Source: Armillaria gallica
Taxonomy: Eukaryota; Basidiomycota; Agaricomycetes; Agaricales; Physalacriaceae
Length of the DNA: 64,000 nt
Assembly (NCBI GenBank): GCA_037576215.1
Contig: JBANDB010000002.1
Span: 4,588,001-4,652,000, forward strand
Direction of reading: 5' to 3'
Made by a program: the position numbers and the translations under genes. The stretch's first letter is position 1. Every line of letters starts with the position of its first letter. Shown in pieces: positions 43,470-54,832 of the stretch. A model generated the notes under the pieces. It had not been told where the DNA came from. It ran no database searches and saw only the letters and a program-made list of their open reading frames with translations.

Positions 43470-46400
43470 CTACAATAACCGTGTTATGACCCCGAGACCC
43501 TGCACAACAATAAGCGCCTCTTCCAAACCAGGTAAAGGAATCATACCTTGGTTTTGCCCTCTCGGAATAGTAGTTTCATTCCCTCCTTCACGAATTCAGG
43601 GTGCGAGATGAATTCAAACTGCACTGTGGCACGGTCCCCCGTTCGAAGAACTCCTTGAGGATGATCCATTCCGATGATTTTTACCGTTTGCCTCACAGCC
43701 TAGGGAATACATCAGCTCTTGATGGACTGCAAATACGAGGTCGAGACATACGCCACAGTGGAGCATGGCCTGTAAGAAGTCTGTCAAATCATTGAGACCG
43801 TCACCATTCAGCTCACACTCACTTGATAGTTTCTTTGCAGCGTGGTGTTATGACTGGGGGGTTGACTGTTAATCTACAGCCGCTGACAACGAACGTTGAA
43901 TCACCGCACTATAGAATGAGGACTTGTCCCTCGAATTGCCGTATAGCTATAGAATGCACCAGTCAGCATTTCACACGGCTGTATAGTTCGCCGTTTCTTA
44001 CCACGAGGAGGTGACTCCGATTTGCTCACCAAAACCATCCCCTTTCGGACAGCCGCTTTTCGTACCCGCTTCAGGGCAAAAGCGACACACTGACCTGCAT
44101 CAGCCGTTGTCACCGGCGCTCTGATGCCCTCTTTTAGCACTGTTTTCGCAGGTACTGTCATTGCTGGCGGACCGGTTCTCCGCCTAAGACAAAGGCAAAG
44201 AGTTTGCTGCGGTGATGCGGTGATGGCTCATCAACCTAGCGCGCAACTGTTTGGGGCCAAGCATGATGTGCACGGGGAGAACAGATAAACCATAATCTGG
44301 GATTTGAAACCAAGCACTTTCAGTCGACATTCAGGTTTGGCCTGATACGGATGCCGACGTATTTGCCGTTCGAAATCCCAGACGATAATTCATTTGGTCT
44401 GCATTCAAGGATTTTGTGCCTGTCATGATTGCCCCCAAACAGACAACAGCCAGGAGTGGATGCACATTCGGAGAATCACTTGGGAAAGCAATCCGACTTG
44501 TCCGCCAAGATACTCCAGAAAACCACAAACGTATATGGTCTCACCATGGCATGCAGAGATGACGAAAGATGTAAGGTGTGCCTCAAGCGGAAACTGGGAT
44601 CCCAAGTGCAGTTTGCGCGACGTGAGGGCGTAGGGAAACAAGCGGAAGAGGCACTTTCCAGGGTAGTCCCTAAGGATACACCTCTGTACCACTTCTAAGT
44701 TTGATCAAGACGACTCCCACGAGCAAGAAAGGATACCACAGGTTCCGCTTGGGGCACCCTACAAAGTCGCCGATCTCGTTGTCAAAGATGTCTTGCGCCG
44801 AGAATGGTCCGCCAGCTGTGGATGGAATAGAACTCGCACCTTTTCCTTTGCATACTCTTGATGACAGTGCTTAAATAATTCCCGTTAGCATCTGGCCCCA
44901 ACAACACTGCGTCACCAGTCTTGGCGCTACCACTGTTCACGATCCCATTCACGACTGTGCCCACATACGGCACTGACCACACGTCAGTGACAGAGAACTA
45001 GGAACTGTCAATTATGAGTTAGTGGACATGTCTCGCCGACTCACCTCTAAGGGCTGATTCGGGGCAAATTTTTCGGTGTCTGCCTCACTAGAAGGAAGTA
45101 GGTTCAGAAATGTGCGTATATAGTCAAGGCCTTCTCCGGTGACATTCGACACTTGGAATATAGGGCACAGTCTAGAAGCAGAGTCATGGCAAGTAGTTAT
45201 GCAATACACTGTTCTTACTTGTCTTTCCCGAAACAAGTCGCAATTTCAACGGATGTCTCAACAGACTTCACGAACACGGGTATTTTTCTAGAATGCTTAA
45301 GACACAGTTTTTCATAGAAGAAGTATCACTCACCGACATCCCGGACTCCTTAGTATCTTGACAACTTGCTTGACGGTCTCTTCAGCCACATGTGGTGGTG
45401 TCATATCAATCTGATATTGATAGTTTGAACAAAATACCGTAATTAGGTAACAATAATTGACCTTGGTGATACAAACGACGACCGGTACACTCAACGCCAG
45501 TGCAATGGATAAATGTTCTTTGGACATTCCAATCAAACCCGCATTAGCACCGACAGTTAATATGACGCAGGAGGGTGCGCCAGACGTCAGTCCGTAGAGA
45601 GTGGTTTTGAGATACCGCTCATGGCCAGCAAGGTCTGTAGAACGTGATCAATGTCGGGACTTGCAGAGGAGAATATAGCTTACCAATGAAGGAGACAATT
45701 TTTGCAGCCTGTATAGAAATCTCTTCCCAACCTAGTTTTTCTCTTCTGATAACGTCTGGGTCGGAAGAATTTGCGGTGCTGGGTAGGATTGGGTCGCCCG
45801 AAGGTCCAAATCCAAGGATCTCCATTCCTACGCTGGACGTCCGACCTGTTTCAATTTCGTGTTTGTGCCGAAAGAGCGCTACCCGGGCCCGACCTCTCCC
45901 ATCGTCCAGTGCTCCTAATAGAAAGCTCAAGCAAAAACAGACGTTCCATAGTAAGTACAACATGCGTACCACGCGTCAGTACACCCAGGGTAGTAGACTT
46001 TCCACTGTCCACGTTTCCTACCACGGCACATCGTACTTCCGGAGTGAGAGAAACACTTAGAGGAGGTAGCCGTAAGAGGAGCGATATTCGCGGATGTCCG
46101 GTCCTAACTTCGCAAAGCGCAGAAACCTTTCAGATGAATGAGTAGCTGCCTATGGCATGATCAGTTAGTAGCGACTTCACCTTACCGCCAATCTCTTCCA
46201 CAGCATCGGTTATCCTTTGTCGTAACGTGTCCAAGTCTTGCAGAGTCTTCTCAGTCCCTGTCCATCCATTCGACGAGTCTGTGAGCTCTCCGGAGAACAG
46301 TAACGCATGGGGCGGTTGTGGTCCAATTCGTAGGACATATTCACCATGATTTTGAGTAATCAATGCAGCAATCCTGTCTCGCGCCATCTCGTAGTCATTG

Positions 46401-46994
46401 GGCAATTGAGACTGTAATAGATTCTTGCATTATCGTCAGAACCGGTCAAATGAAACAGAACGTCGCGTTACCAAGATGTTCTCCTCTACCTCAGAGAATC
46501 CGGTGCCACCAGCGTGCTCCCCTAAGACGATGACCTCTCTGTGCTCGACAGCTTTCCCTTTCCCTTTCGACGGAAGATCTTCCTTCTCCTTTACCAAAGG
46601 CTCGCCCAAGACAATGACCTTTCTATGTTCGTCGACTTTCCCTTTCCCTTTAGACGGAGGGTCTTTGTTCTCCTTCTCCTTCTCCTTTGCCATGGCCACC
46701 GATCCCTGAACTCGCTGTTTAGCCAATGCGCGATTGTGTATGTCTTCGATTTCGGTCTGAAATGCTTGGAACTTGGTCATTTTCGTGGTTGCATCGCCTG
46801 TTTTATGTGTCATTTTGGTAAGAGTCAAGTTGACAAAAATTGGCATATACTGACTCGATATGCCAAATTTACATAATCGATATCCAGTTCCAGTCAGTAT
46901 CAAGTCAGTATGACCACCGAAAGGGAACATTCAGTCCGCATGTACGAAACAGAGCAATACCATCCAAAAATGCATTTTCATCCAGCGAAGCCAT
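43470..46994 (-). CDS. GTPBP1/GP-1-like translational GTPase
   Basis: GTPBP1-family GTPases resemble EF-1alpha and have been linked to mRNA turnover and ribosome rescue. The start at 46994 gives [12 protein letters not shown] Lys-rich region with an in-frame 84-nt tandem repeat follows, then [20 protein letters not shown] and the GTPase domain: [20 protein letters not shown] (P-loop), [36 protein letters not shown] (G3), CITKID across an intron (G4). Later parts are [38 protein letters not shown] and, after a very long intron at about 44127-44834, [20 protein letters not shown]. The end is [16 protein letters not shown]. Intron count is about ten. Domain order and G-motifs are intact. Confidence 0.88.
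44127..44834 (-). other. Unusually long intron of GTPBP1-like gene with inserted DNA
   Basis: Read on the minus strand, the exon ending in [10 protein letters not shown] would splice at a GTGCGA donor near 44834 to an acceptor CATCAG near 44127, where [18 protein letters not shown] continues. Sequences flanking this gap are adjacent in GTPBP1 relatives, so the roughly 700 nt between them is extra. Other introns in the window are 45-65 nt. The plus strand of the insert has an open frame of 89 codons (44429-44698) that is unlike its surroundings; see findings. Confidence 0.5.
44429..44698 (+). CDS. Open frame on the opposite strand inside GTPBP1 intron, unknown
   Basis: 89 codons with a stop at 44696-44698 and a reasonably protein-like composition ([20 protein letters not shown], then [20 protein letters not shown]). 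Other frames over the same DNA are also open over 40-80 codons, so coding is not established. Possible upstream exons exist: an ATG at 44223 opens [15 protein letters not shown] before a GTGCAC donor. No family recognised. It could be a nested gene or a relic of inserted DNA. Confidence 0.22.
   Translation: MPPNRQQPGVDAHSENHLGKQSDLSAKILQKTTNVYGLTMACRDDERCKVCLKRKLGSQVQFARREGVGKQAEEALSRVVPKDTPLYHF
46526..46690. repeat. Two-copy 84-nt tandem repeat in GTPBP1-like coding sequence
   Basis: Two imperfect units start near 46526 and 46610, the second about 81-84 nt long. On the minus strand they encode [20 protein letters not shown] and [20 protein letters not shown], 28 residues per unit, in frame. 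The period keeps the reading frame of the gene. Confidence 0.75.
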
Positions 46995-47148
46995 ACTAAA
47001 GAGAAATGTCAAACTCAAGCGTTGAAAACAATAAATGGTGTTCAAGTTTTGTCTTTATTTGTTGACCGGGCCGGTCCTGCATCACTGCCCGGTCACGCAG
47101 TCACCAAACTGCCGCGTGTGACTAACCGTGTTTTCGTGGCCCACCATC
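46995..47148. promoter_or_regulatory. Divergent promoter of GTPBP1-like and CTF4 genes
   Basis: 154 bp separate the start codons. Inside is a palindrome GACCGGGCCGGTC at 47064-47076 and a second arm GCCCGGTC at 47087-47094, an 8-bp inverted repeat of 47064-47071. It may be a transcription factor site, which is inference from symmetry and position. Confidence 0.5.
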
Positions 47149-50100
47149 ATGTCCAAAGTCATTTCTAACCCTGCCCACGGCCCAGGAACTACTAGCCTTG
47201 CATTCTCAAAGGATGGAGTGTTCGTTGCGCTGTTCTTCGTGTTTCATTGAGAACCTGACAAACAACGCGTCGCAGACGCGCTTTTACAGGTGGCCAGGAC
47301 TGCATAGTAAGACTATGGAGAATGGATGAAGGCGCTGAGCAGGAGCCAGAAACAGCATCTGACGCTGATTTACCTGTCACCTGCATCACTTCCTGTGTAT
47401 GTGACTGCGACTCGTACTGTCATCACCTTCTCACTACTTCCCAGGCGGACTGCTGGCTTGCAGGGAGTGAAGACACACAAGTTCGACGGTACCCCAAGAA
47501 TGCTAACGAATGTGACGGCTATGCTGCTTCTGCCAATGGAGTGCCAATAAGATGCTTGGCCATTGATACCCAGGGGAGAAGGCTTGCTGTCGGTTCCGAG
47601 TGCGTGACTCTCCTGATTCTATACCACTAACTCACATTCGGTAGTGAATTATCCGTCAAGGTTATAGACATGGAAGATCGCGCGAAAGTCAATAGCTTAG
47701 AAGGTCACCAGAGCGGAGTGCGACGGGTGACCTGGCACCCTACGCACCCTGTATTGGTATGTTTCGCTTACGCTACTAGTGTGTGTATATGTTTTTCTCA
47801 TAATTACTGTATAGGCAACTTGCGGTTGCGATGGTAAAATCATCATATGGGATATGTCGGAGGAGGAGCCCAAGATTGAGAAGCAGATAGACGGCATCAT
47901 TCCTGCTATCAGAGACACAGAGTGAGTTTCGCCGTGGACACTCTTTTAAGCCTGAGTTTATGCTGTTGCAGATCTTCTGACTTCTCACATGATTGCTCTG
48001 CCATTTGGCATACATCCGGCGAATATTTTTTCACCATCTCACGCATTCATGGTGGGTTTTGACTTGGTCTAGATCCTCACTTTTTAATCGAACTGTTGTT
48101 TAGACGTCGTCGCTGTCTCGCGTTCTGAAGGAACGAAGATGTCGACCTTTACTGATAATGACGTTACCGGTACGACTACGGCTATAGCTATGTCCGCTAA
48201 CGGCGCCTACCTTGCTTCGGCAACAACATCAGCAGTATATGTCTGGTCCACTACAACACGACGCATAGTGACGAAGTAAGCATCTTCAACTAGGACATAG
48301 TCACCTACTGATTTCTTTGCGCAGACAGCCCACAAATTCAAATGCTATCATTACTCAACTTGCGTTCTCGCCAAAGCAAAATATTATTGCCTGGACAGAT
48401 ACAAGTGGGCAGCTCGTTCGCTGGATCGACGCTATTCCATCACTGTTTCCCGATCCCATAAAGCCAATCACCTCTATAAAAGGTGCCACGACGGATCCAG
48501 TTAAACAGCCTTCGACGTCCTTATTCGATGAAGATAATAGAATAGAGGATGCCTTGGACACTGGTGATGCTGATCTTAGTGACGATGATGAAGCTGACGA
48601 CGTGACGCGTTGGGGTGAGCCAAGCGACTCGAAGCACATGTCAACAACCAAAGGACCTCAAAAAAACAATGGTTACATGGTCAAGGAAATGGGTAAGTCA
48701 GTATACCTCCTCTTTATCAACTTAAGTTTCAATGGGAGTCTGTTGACAGTGAGCATTACGGAGGCTCAGCCGCCTTTCCAATCGGGTTCAACACCAATGG
48801 ATAACAAGAAAAGATATCTAGGTGATTTCAATGTTTTGAATCGGCTTTCGATTTCTGAACCCTTATAGCCTATAACACAATTGGAGTCATTGAAGTCACT
48901 GACCAGGATATCCACAATATCGTAAACATTGAATTTTTCGACCGCTCAACAAGAAGGGGCCAACATTTTACCGATAGCCTGAAGTATGATCTAGGCTACC
49001 TTGGTAGGATCATGCATGCGCATCAGCCTTTCAAATCCTCATTGCTATTTAGGTGAACAAGGAGCTCTGTTTGCTTGCCAACCCGAAGATAACCACACAG
49101 CCAAAGTGACATTCAAGCCATATGGCTCGTGGTCCTCTCAAAGTGATTGGTCCTATGATTTGAAGGGTCAGACTCGCGTTCTCGGTGTCGCCGTCGGCGG
49201 TATCCCACCAGCCACCGGTCTTCGCCAAGGCTCCGAGGAAGATCTGAATGGCCTTGGAAACGTTGTTGTAGCCACTAGCCAGGGAGACTTGACGTTCCTG
49301 AGTGGTACTGGAAGGGAGCGGCGGATCATTGGTCTGGGCGCTGATTTTGTGTCGATGGTTGCGGGGACCGAATGGGTATTCGTCGTCCATCGTGCTGGCG
49401 CAGCAACAATTGATGGTCAGTGCTGAGGAAATTTCTATCGCACCTTGTTCTCAAAACCCGTTCTAGGGTCTCAAAATCTGTCTTATAAACTCATCAACTT
49501 CGACGATTTCAGTGTCCGGCAGCGAGACGTTCTTCCCATTCCAAAGAACCACACACTCAAGTGGATCGGAATCACCGACCAAGGGGTACGCGTTTCCACT
49601 CTCGTCCCATTCGACATCTATTCATCTCGGCGCCGCCTAGGCTCCTGCTGTTTATGATTCATCGGGACAAGTACACATACTTACAAAATATCGAATCCCG
49701 CATCACGGTTCCTGGGTCCGTGTAATGGACACAAATCTGCTCGAAAGGAGAGAGGGAAAGGACGAATCCTACTGGCCTGTCGGGATTACAGGAAGCACAT
49801 TCATGTGCTTGATTCTCAAGGCATGCTTTCTTACTGTATGAGATCTGTCGATCTGACAGATCTGCCACAGGGAAGACAAGAGTATCCCGGCTTTCCAAGA
49901 CCGCTTATCCAAGAGCTCCCTATGCGAATGCCATTCCGGAATGATAATGCTCTTGAAGAACAGTACGCCACATCGCCTGCCTCGTATGGTTGCCTCGTTT
50001 TAATGTTCAACGTATTTCAGGGTGGAGCGTGAGATATTGCTCCACGATATAGCGGTTGACGTTCTCGACGAGGAGCTTACTACCGAAGATATCATCGCAA

Positions 50101-51148
50101 AGGAGCGGGCCATTGATAAGGAATTCCTTCAGCTCATTCAAGGCGCTTGTAAAGCGGATAACATCCCCAGGGCGATCGAACTAACGAAGTTACTTCATCA
50201 CGTTAACTCCTTTGACTTAGCTGTCAGGGTTGCAGACTTCTACCACATGGTCGGGTTCAAAGAGAAGATCCTACGGCTGAAGCAGATACACGAGGACAGC
50301 GAAGACCGCATGGTCCTTGCTCGCGAGAAACGGCGACGGTGGAACAAAGCAGACCCTCCTCCTCGGCGCTTAGCTGATGCTGAGGAACCGTCTGACCGGC
50401 CTAAAGCGTTCCAAGACTTTGGACCACCACCTTCAATACACAGACCTGGACTTTCTCGAGCTACTCCTACAGTCGAAAAGACGCGATATTCATCTGTAGC
50501 CCCGGTATCCACTCCCAAAGCATGGGAAGAAACCACTGCTTCCGAAGAAGATATCACTCCGGATGGCAAGCGTAAACGCAATCTTTTAGGAGAGTCACCC
50601 AGTGACCTGATGCCACCACCAAAGCAAAGTAAGTCCGTCTTGAGATTATGATCAAGGCTCTAAATATGTGGACGTGATAGAATCAAATCCATTCGCTCGC
50701 AAAACTACAGAAAATGGGCGAAATCCTTTCGCGCGAAAAAATGACATGAACAAAGTCATACAGAAGAGCGAGAGCTTTTTCGATAAAGTTGATGCTGCCG
50801 AGGCGGATCCTGGCAAGAAACGCGAGTATATTGTGACTTTTCTGCGAAAACTCCGCTCAATATTTTACAGGACCTGCCGCGAAGACGCAGGGGAAGGACA
50901 AGAAGGAAGGACCCCGCCAAACGACATTGTTTGGTCTTATGCCTGGTGTTAAAGCAGGCGAAAAGAAGGTTCGTCCTAAAAAGATGCCTGGCGATGAAAT
51001 ATCGGCTTCCCAGTCGACGGACGTTTCTATGTCAGACGTAATACCAGAGTCGGAGGCAACACTTTCAGATCCAGACCCACCGGATGACGGGCAGGAGACG
51101 CAACTCGTGGAAACGCAACTGGCGGAAGAGATGCAAGGTATAGATTGA
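47149..51148 (+). CDS. CTF4: DNA replication/sister-chromatid cohesion factor CTF4 (WDHD1/AND-1)
   Basis: CTF4 is a trimeric hub joining CMG helicase to polymerase alpha-primase. The start at 47149 gives [20 protein letters not shown]; next come [15 protein letters not shown] and a WD40 propeller with [50 protein letters not shown] and [20 protein letters not shown]. Then an acidic linker, the SepB region ([70 protein letters not shown]) and a helical C-terminus. The tail has two NPFARK motifs (near 50690 and 50725) and [11 protein letters not shown] (near 50910). It ends at 51148. About fifteen short introns; limits partly approximate. Confidence 0.9.
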
Positions 51149-51314
51149 ACGAACAGCACGCATGGAAAGTGTAACATATGGTTCCTAATTTCTGAGCACT
51201 TGTAGAATATGCAATTGATATAATTTATCCATTCGAATGCTAGCGAGTCGTGTACTGATGTTGATTTGTAAATATCCGATAGTAAAACAGAGGCTACAAT
51301 CCCATACATCTCGG

Positions 51315-52286
51315 TCATCGTTTTGCAACTGCTGCCTTCACTGCTCCAAGTCCACGCGTAGACACAACGCTCCTCCAGACAAAATGAACGTTCTCCTCGA
51401 CGTCGAAGGCCCTGAGAATTTCCCGGACGCCAGATCCAGTAGCATATCCAAGGTAAACCATTGCGACCGAAATCGCATCTGCTCGACAATCTCGCGGGAC
51501 CGTGATGAGCACGTTGCTACTAAAACGACTGCGCTTTGAAAAATACAACGCCGAAAAAATGAAGTCTCTCGCAGCAGTAAACTGCTTGACGCTCAGCCCA
51601 GAAACGTCGTCGTCTGACTCTGCCCTAGTTGGGCCAGGTTCGGAAAGTAATCCCCCGTTCATGAATACGTCCATTTCTGAGCATATGCGCTGCATCTCGG
51701 TGAGGTACGAGGGATGCATACGAGGTGGAAGGGACAGGTCCAATACGCTTGTGCTGGTGTTCTCGTCGTAATAATGATCGGATGCAGAAGCGGGAAAGGC
51801 CCGCGGTGTGATCCTGACGATGTGCGTAAACCTGTCGCCGTTGGGTGTCGTTAATTCCTCTGCATTGCTACCAACACTACCAAAGGAGGCAGCGTCTTCC
51901 TCGAATGCAACATACAGGCAATCCGAGATCTCTTGTAGACATCTAGACTCGTGGACATGAGAGTTGGGTTCCTTGATAGTAGTTTCACGGGTCCAAAACA
52001 AGTTCTTGCTGGACTTTGCAGGCGTCGGGGAAGGTGTGCGTGTCGTTCTGGAGGGGGAAATGGAAGGAAGCTCTGCATAAGACTTGCTGGATAGACCTCT
52101 TGCAACATGAGTGGGCAAGGGGTCGGTGTATCTGCGACGAAAACGGCGGAATTCTGGAAGTATAAAGTCCTTTCCATTGCTTTTAACTGACTGGTCGTTC
52201 GCAGAAGGTGAGGTAGGGCGAGTAGAGGTTGGGAAAAAGGAGGATGTAAAGGAGGAGAGAGATGATGTGATCGTGAATCCCTTCAT
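51315..52286 (-). CDS. Phosphatase-fold protein lacking a recognisable Cys loop
   Basis: A single 323-codon frame with no introns needed. After a Ser/Thr/Pro-rich N-terminus, LQEISDCLYVAFEEDAASFG and FTHIVRITPR resemble the start of dual-specificity phosphatase domains, and SSNVLITVPRDCRADAISVA followed by MVYLGYATGSGVREIL sits where the CxxGxxR loop and next helix usually fall. The canonical HCxxGxxR is replaced by VPRDCRAD, so it probably is not a standard phosphatase. A Cys is present but two residues off. Comparable proteins occur in basidiomycetes (memory only). Convergent with CTF4. Confidence 0.55.
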   Translation of the reverse strand: MKGFTITSSLSSFTSSFFPTSTRPTSPSANDQSVKSNGKDFILPEFRRFRRRYTDPLPTHVARGLSSKSYAELPSISPSRTTRTPSPTPAKSSKNLFWTRETTIKEPNSHVHESRCLQEISDCLYVAFEEDAASFGSVGSNAEELTTPNGDRFTHIVRITPRAFPASASDHYYDENTSTSVLDLSLPPRMHPSYLTEMQRICSEMDVFMNGGLLSEPGPTRAESDDDVSGLSVKQFTAARDFIFSALYFSKRSRFSSNVLITVPRDCRADAISVAMVYLGYATGSGVREILRAFDVEENVHFVWRSVVSTRGLGAVKAAVAKR

Positions 52287-53157
52287 TGTGCACAGAGAAG
52301 ACCGTCTACTAGATGGTGCATTCCCAGAACCTTATATACCTCCGCTGAGGCCTTCAAAGTTGACCGTGATCGTTCCACGGAGCCATTTCGACTTCTGTCT
52401 CATATGATGCTGAGACGGAGGCAAAACTTAGTAAAACACCAGCACAGGACAAGCACAGGATTCTGGGTAATCTACGTCTGCTGGACGTATCCGTCAGAGT
52501 ACGAGGGCGCTACTGGAAGTACAGGGAACAAGAACCTAGGCACATAAAATGCACTCATAATAGTACAGTATGGCGAAGAAATTCTGTTATGACTTCATGA
52601 GCAGCTCCTTTACACCTTCTCAGTATGATCGTGACGATCAGACAGCTTAAATATTAGGGGAAACTTACCCACATGTGAAAGAATAAAGTAGGCGTTCTGG
52701 TTCAAGGAGCAGCATCTGTGTGCATACTGCAGATTTTGAAGAAAGAATTTCGGAGCAGATCTTCGCGTGGTACAGACGTTGTATAAAGTGCCAGCCAACC
52801 AAGCGAAAAGTAAAATCGAGCAAAGCCAAGCAGTTCAAGTTCCGGCACATGTTGGAGGCGCAGTGGGGGATGTCCAAAAGTCGTAGTCATATAATGAAAC
52901 CGCAGGAGGGGCAACCACGGCGGTCCAGTAGGATAAGCCCCAGGGTCAAGCCGCTACTACCGTAGTAAGTAGTAGCACGAGGTAAATACATGTTGGGAAC
53001 AAGCTGCCAGTGAACTTACATAAGCTGTTAAAAATTGATTCGATTGATTGTAGTAAGTCACCAACTCCCAAAGAGTGTTCGGTACTTATTTGTGTGGTAC
53101 GGACTCTGGCTGGTTTCCTTCTCACACCAAACAGAAGAAAGATCTTCCCGATCCTTC
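52287..53157. other. Intergenic of 0.87 kb with a small plus-strand ORF
   Basis: A gap between the minus-strand phosphatase-like gene and the reductase. A plus-strand frame of 81 codons at 52720-52965 is basic (KCQPTKRKVKSSKAKQFKFR) and unidentified. Nothing else recognisable. Confidence 0.35.
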
Positions 53158-54287
53158 ATGACAGATAGCCGCAGAACCGTCCTGATTACCGGGTAAGCCG
53201 CTCTTCCTTGTATTATTTACTGTGAGCATTGCCCGTGTCGTTTATCCTGTATTTTTCTCAGATGTAGGCCTGGCGGTATAGGGAACTCCCTTGCGCGAGA
53301 GTTCCATTCCAAAGGCGTGTAGAGGATTAAATGTTACATGTGGACAGGACTCTTTACATATCTCACATCAGGTTACCGCGTATTTGCCACTGCGCGTTCC
53401 AAGGATCATCTCGTCGATCTCGCCGAACTCAGTATCGAAGTCTTTGCTCTAGACGTAACGTCGCCTTCCGACATTCAGGACATAAAAGCGGATATTTTTG
53501 AACGTACTGGCGGGTCTCTCGACATTCTCGTGAACAATGCAGGTTTTGCGTGCACGATGCCTGCTCTTGACCTGGATTTTACTATGGTGCAGCAGACGTT
53601 TGAGACCAACCTCTTCGCAGTGATGCGTATGGTCCAAACATTCGCCAGTCTATTGATCCAAGCAAAAGGGACAATTGTAAATATCGGATCCATCGTGGCT
53701 ATAGTGCCCTATACCTTCGGGTGTGAGCCAGGCGTCTTACTTCACCACGGTCGATTTACTGACCGAGGTGCATCTCTAGCGTCTTACAATGCGTCCAAGG
53801 CTGCCTTGCACTCATATAGTGACACGCTTCGTATAGAACTTAGTCCGTTCGAGTAAGCCATACATTATGTGCATCTGATGACTTGACCATTAAAATGTAG
53901 TGTCAAAGTCGTTGTGGTCGTTACGGGTGGCGTGCTTAGTCGGCTTACACTCAACAAGCGGGACCTTCCCCCAAACTCAATCTACCTTCCAATTAGCTCG
54001 GACTTCCGCGACCGTCAAGGAAATTCGCAGAAGACTGGCATGCCGAATGATGTCTATGCACGTAAGGTCGTCAATGAGCTTATCACGCCCCACCCACCAA
54101 AGTGGCTCTGGAAAGGGACGATGGCAACCAGGGTCTGGTTTCTGTCGTCGTTTTTCCCCAGGGGAGTTTGGGTAGGTTATCTTCATCGTTTCAAGAACTA
54201 CTTTGAACTGTGTGGCAGGACTTTTTACTCTCAAAGCGGTGGGGTATCGATAAAATGACTGCATTGTGGAAAAAACGACCGGCTTGA
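53158..54287 (+). CDS. Short-chain dehydrogenase, AYR1-like 1-acyl-DHAP reductase
   Basis: An NADPH-dependent reductase of the lipid droplet and ER, reducing 1-acyl-dihydroxyacetone phosphate in phosphatidate synthesis (AYR1 in yeast). The start at 53158 gives MTDSRRTVLITG, then CRPGGIGNSLAREFHSKG (TGxxxGIG nucleotide motif, split by an intron), YRVFATARSKDHLVDLAEL, DILVNNAGFACTMP (NNAG), VNIGSIVAIVPYTF and the catalytic SYNASKAALHSYSDTLRIEL (YxxxK). Another exon follows with a substrate-binding part ending in LWKGTMATRVWFLSSFFPRG. The last exon, after an intron near 54173, ends DKMTALWKKRPA. AYR1-like sub-family is by general resemblance; other SDR roles are possible. Confidence 0.82.
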
Positions 54288-54444
54288 ATTTGGCCCTAAT
54301 AGCTTAGTTTATGAATATAGCAATTAGGTTGGCACCCCATCTCGAATTGAGCTTGAGCTTGAGCAGAATGTATAGCTACAGAAGGATCAGAGATTCGGAA
54401 CATTTTTGTAACACCGGCCAAAAGCAACCTTGTCAATCACCGCC

Positions 54445-54832
54445 ATGTCTCGCACAAATGGACGCCCCGAGCCCGAAGTCATCATGAACGTCTGTCCCGA
54501 TTTTTCTCCCAGCGAGACGTCTCTCACGCAACTAACAGTATGTCGACGGCTTCTCCTACTCGAAGGGAAAAATGGACGAGGCATTTCGACCTGGGGGAAT
54601 TCTGGAGAAAGGCCCTGTCAAACCTGTCAAAGACTCATCTGTTACGGCGATAAAAAAGGACGATATCGATATCATTGTGCGTCGTAGGGTCTTACAGATT
54701 GCGTTATTTAAAACGTTGACCTAGCGCTTATAGGTCAATGAATTCGAATTGACACGAGCACAGGCTGAGAAGGTCTTGGTACAACATCAGGGAGATGTCG
54801 TGGCTGCTTTGAAAGCACTGATCACGCTTTGA
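54445..54832 (+). CDS. HYPK: Huntingtin-interacting protein K homolog (HYPK), NatA regulator
   Basis: HYPK binds the ribosome-associated NatA acetyltransferase and regulates it. Exons 54445-54489, 54539-54676 and 54734-54832 give 93 residues. The product starts MSRTNGRPEPEVIMN, then YVDGFSYSKGKMDEAFRPGG, ILEKGPVKPVKDSSVTAIKK, DDIDIIVNEFELTRAQAEKV and LVQHQGDVVAALKALITL. The last 60 residues are the UBA-like NAC domain typical of HYPK. Each junction keeps frame with good GT-AG sites. The length and motif order match fungal HYPK proteins, so the call is strong. Confidence 0.9.

Noticed and set aside
52720..52965. 81-codon basic plus-strand frame
   Set aside because: No homolog or domain recognised; kept only as a mention in the intergenic entry.
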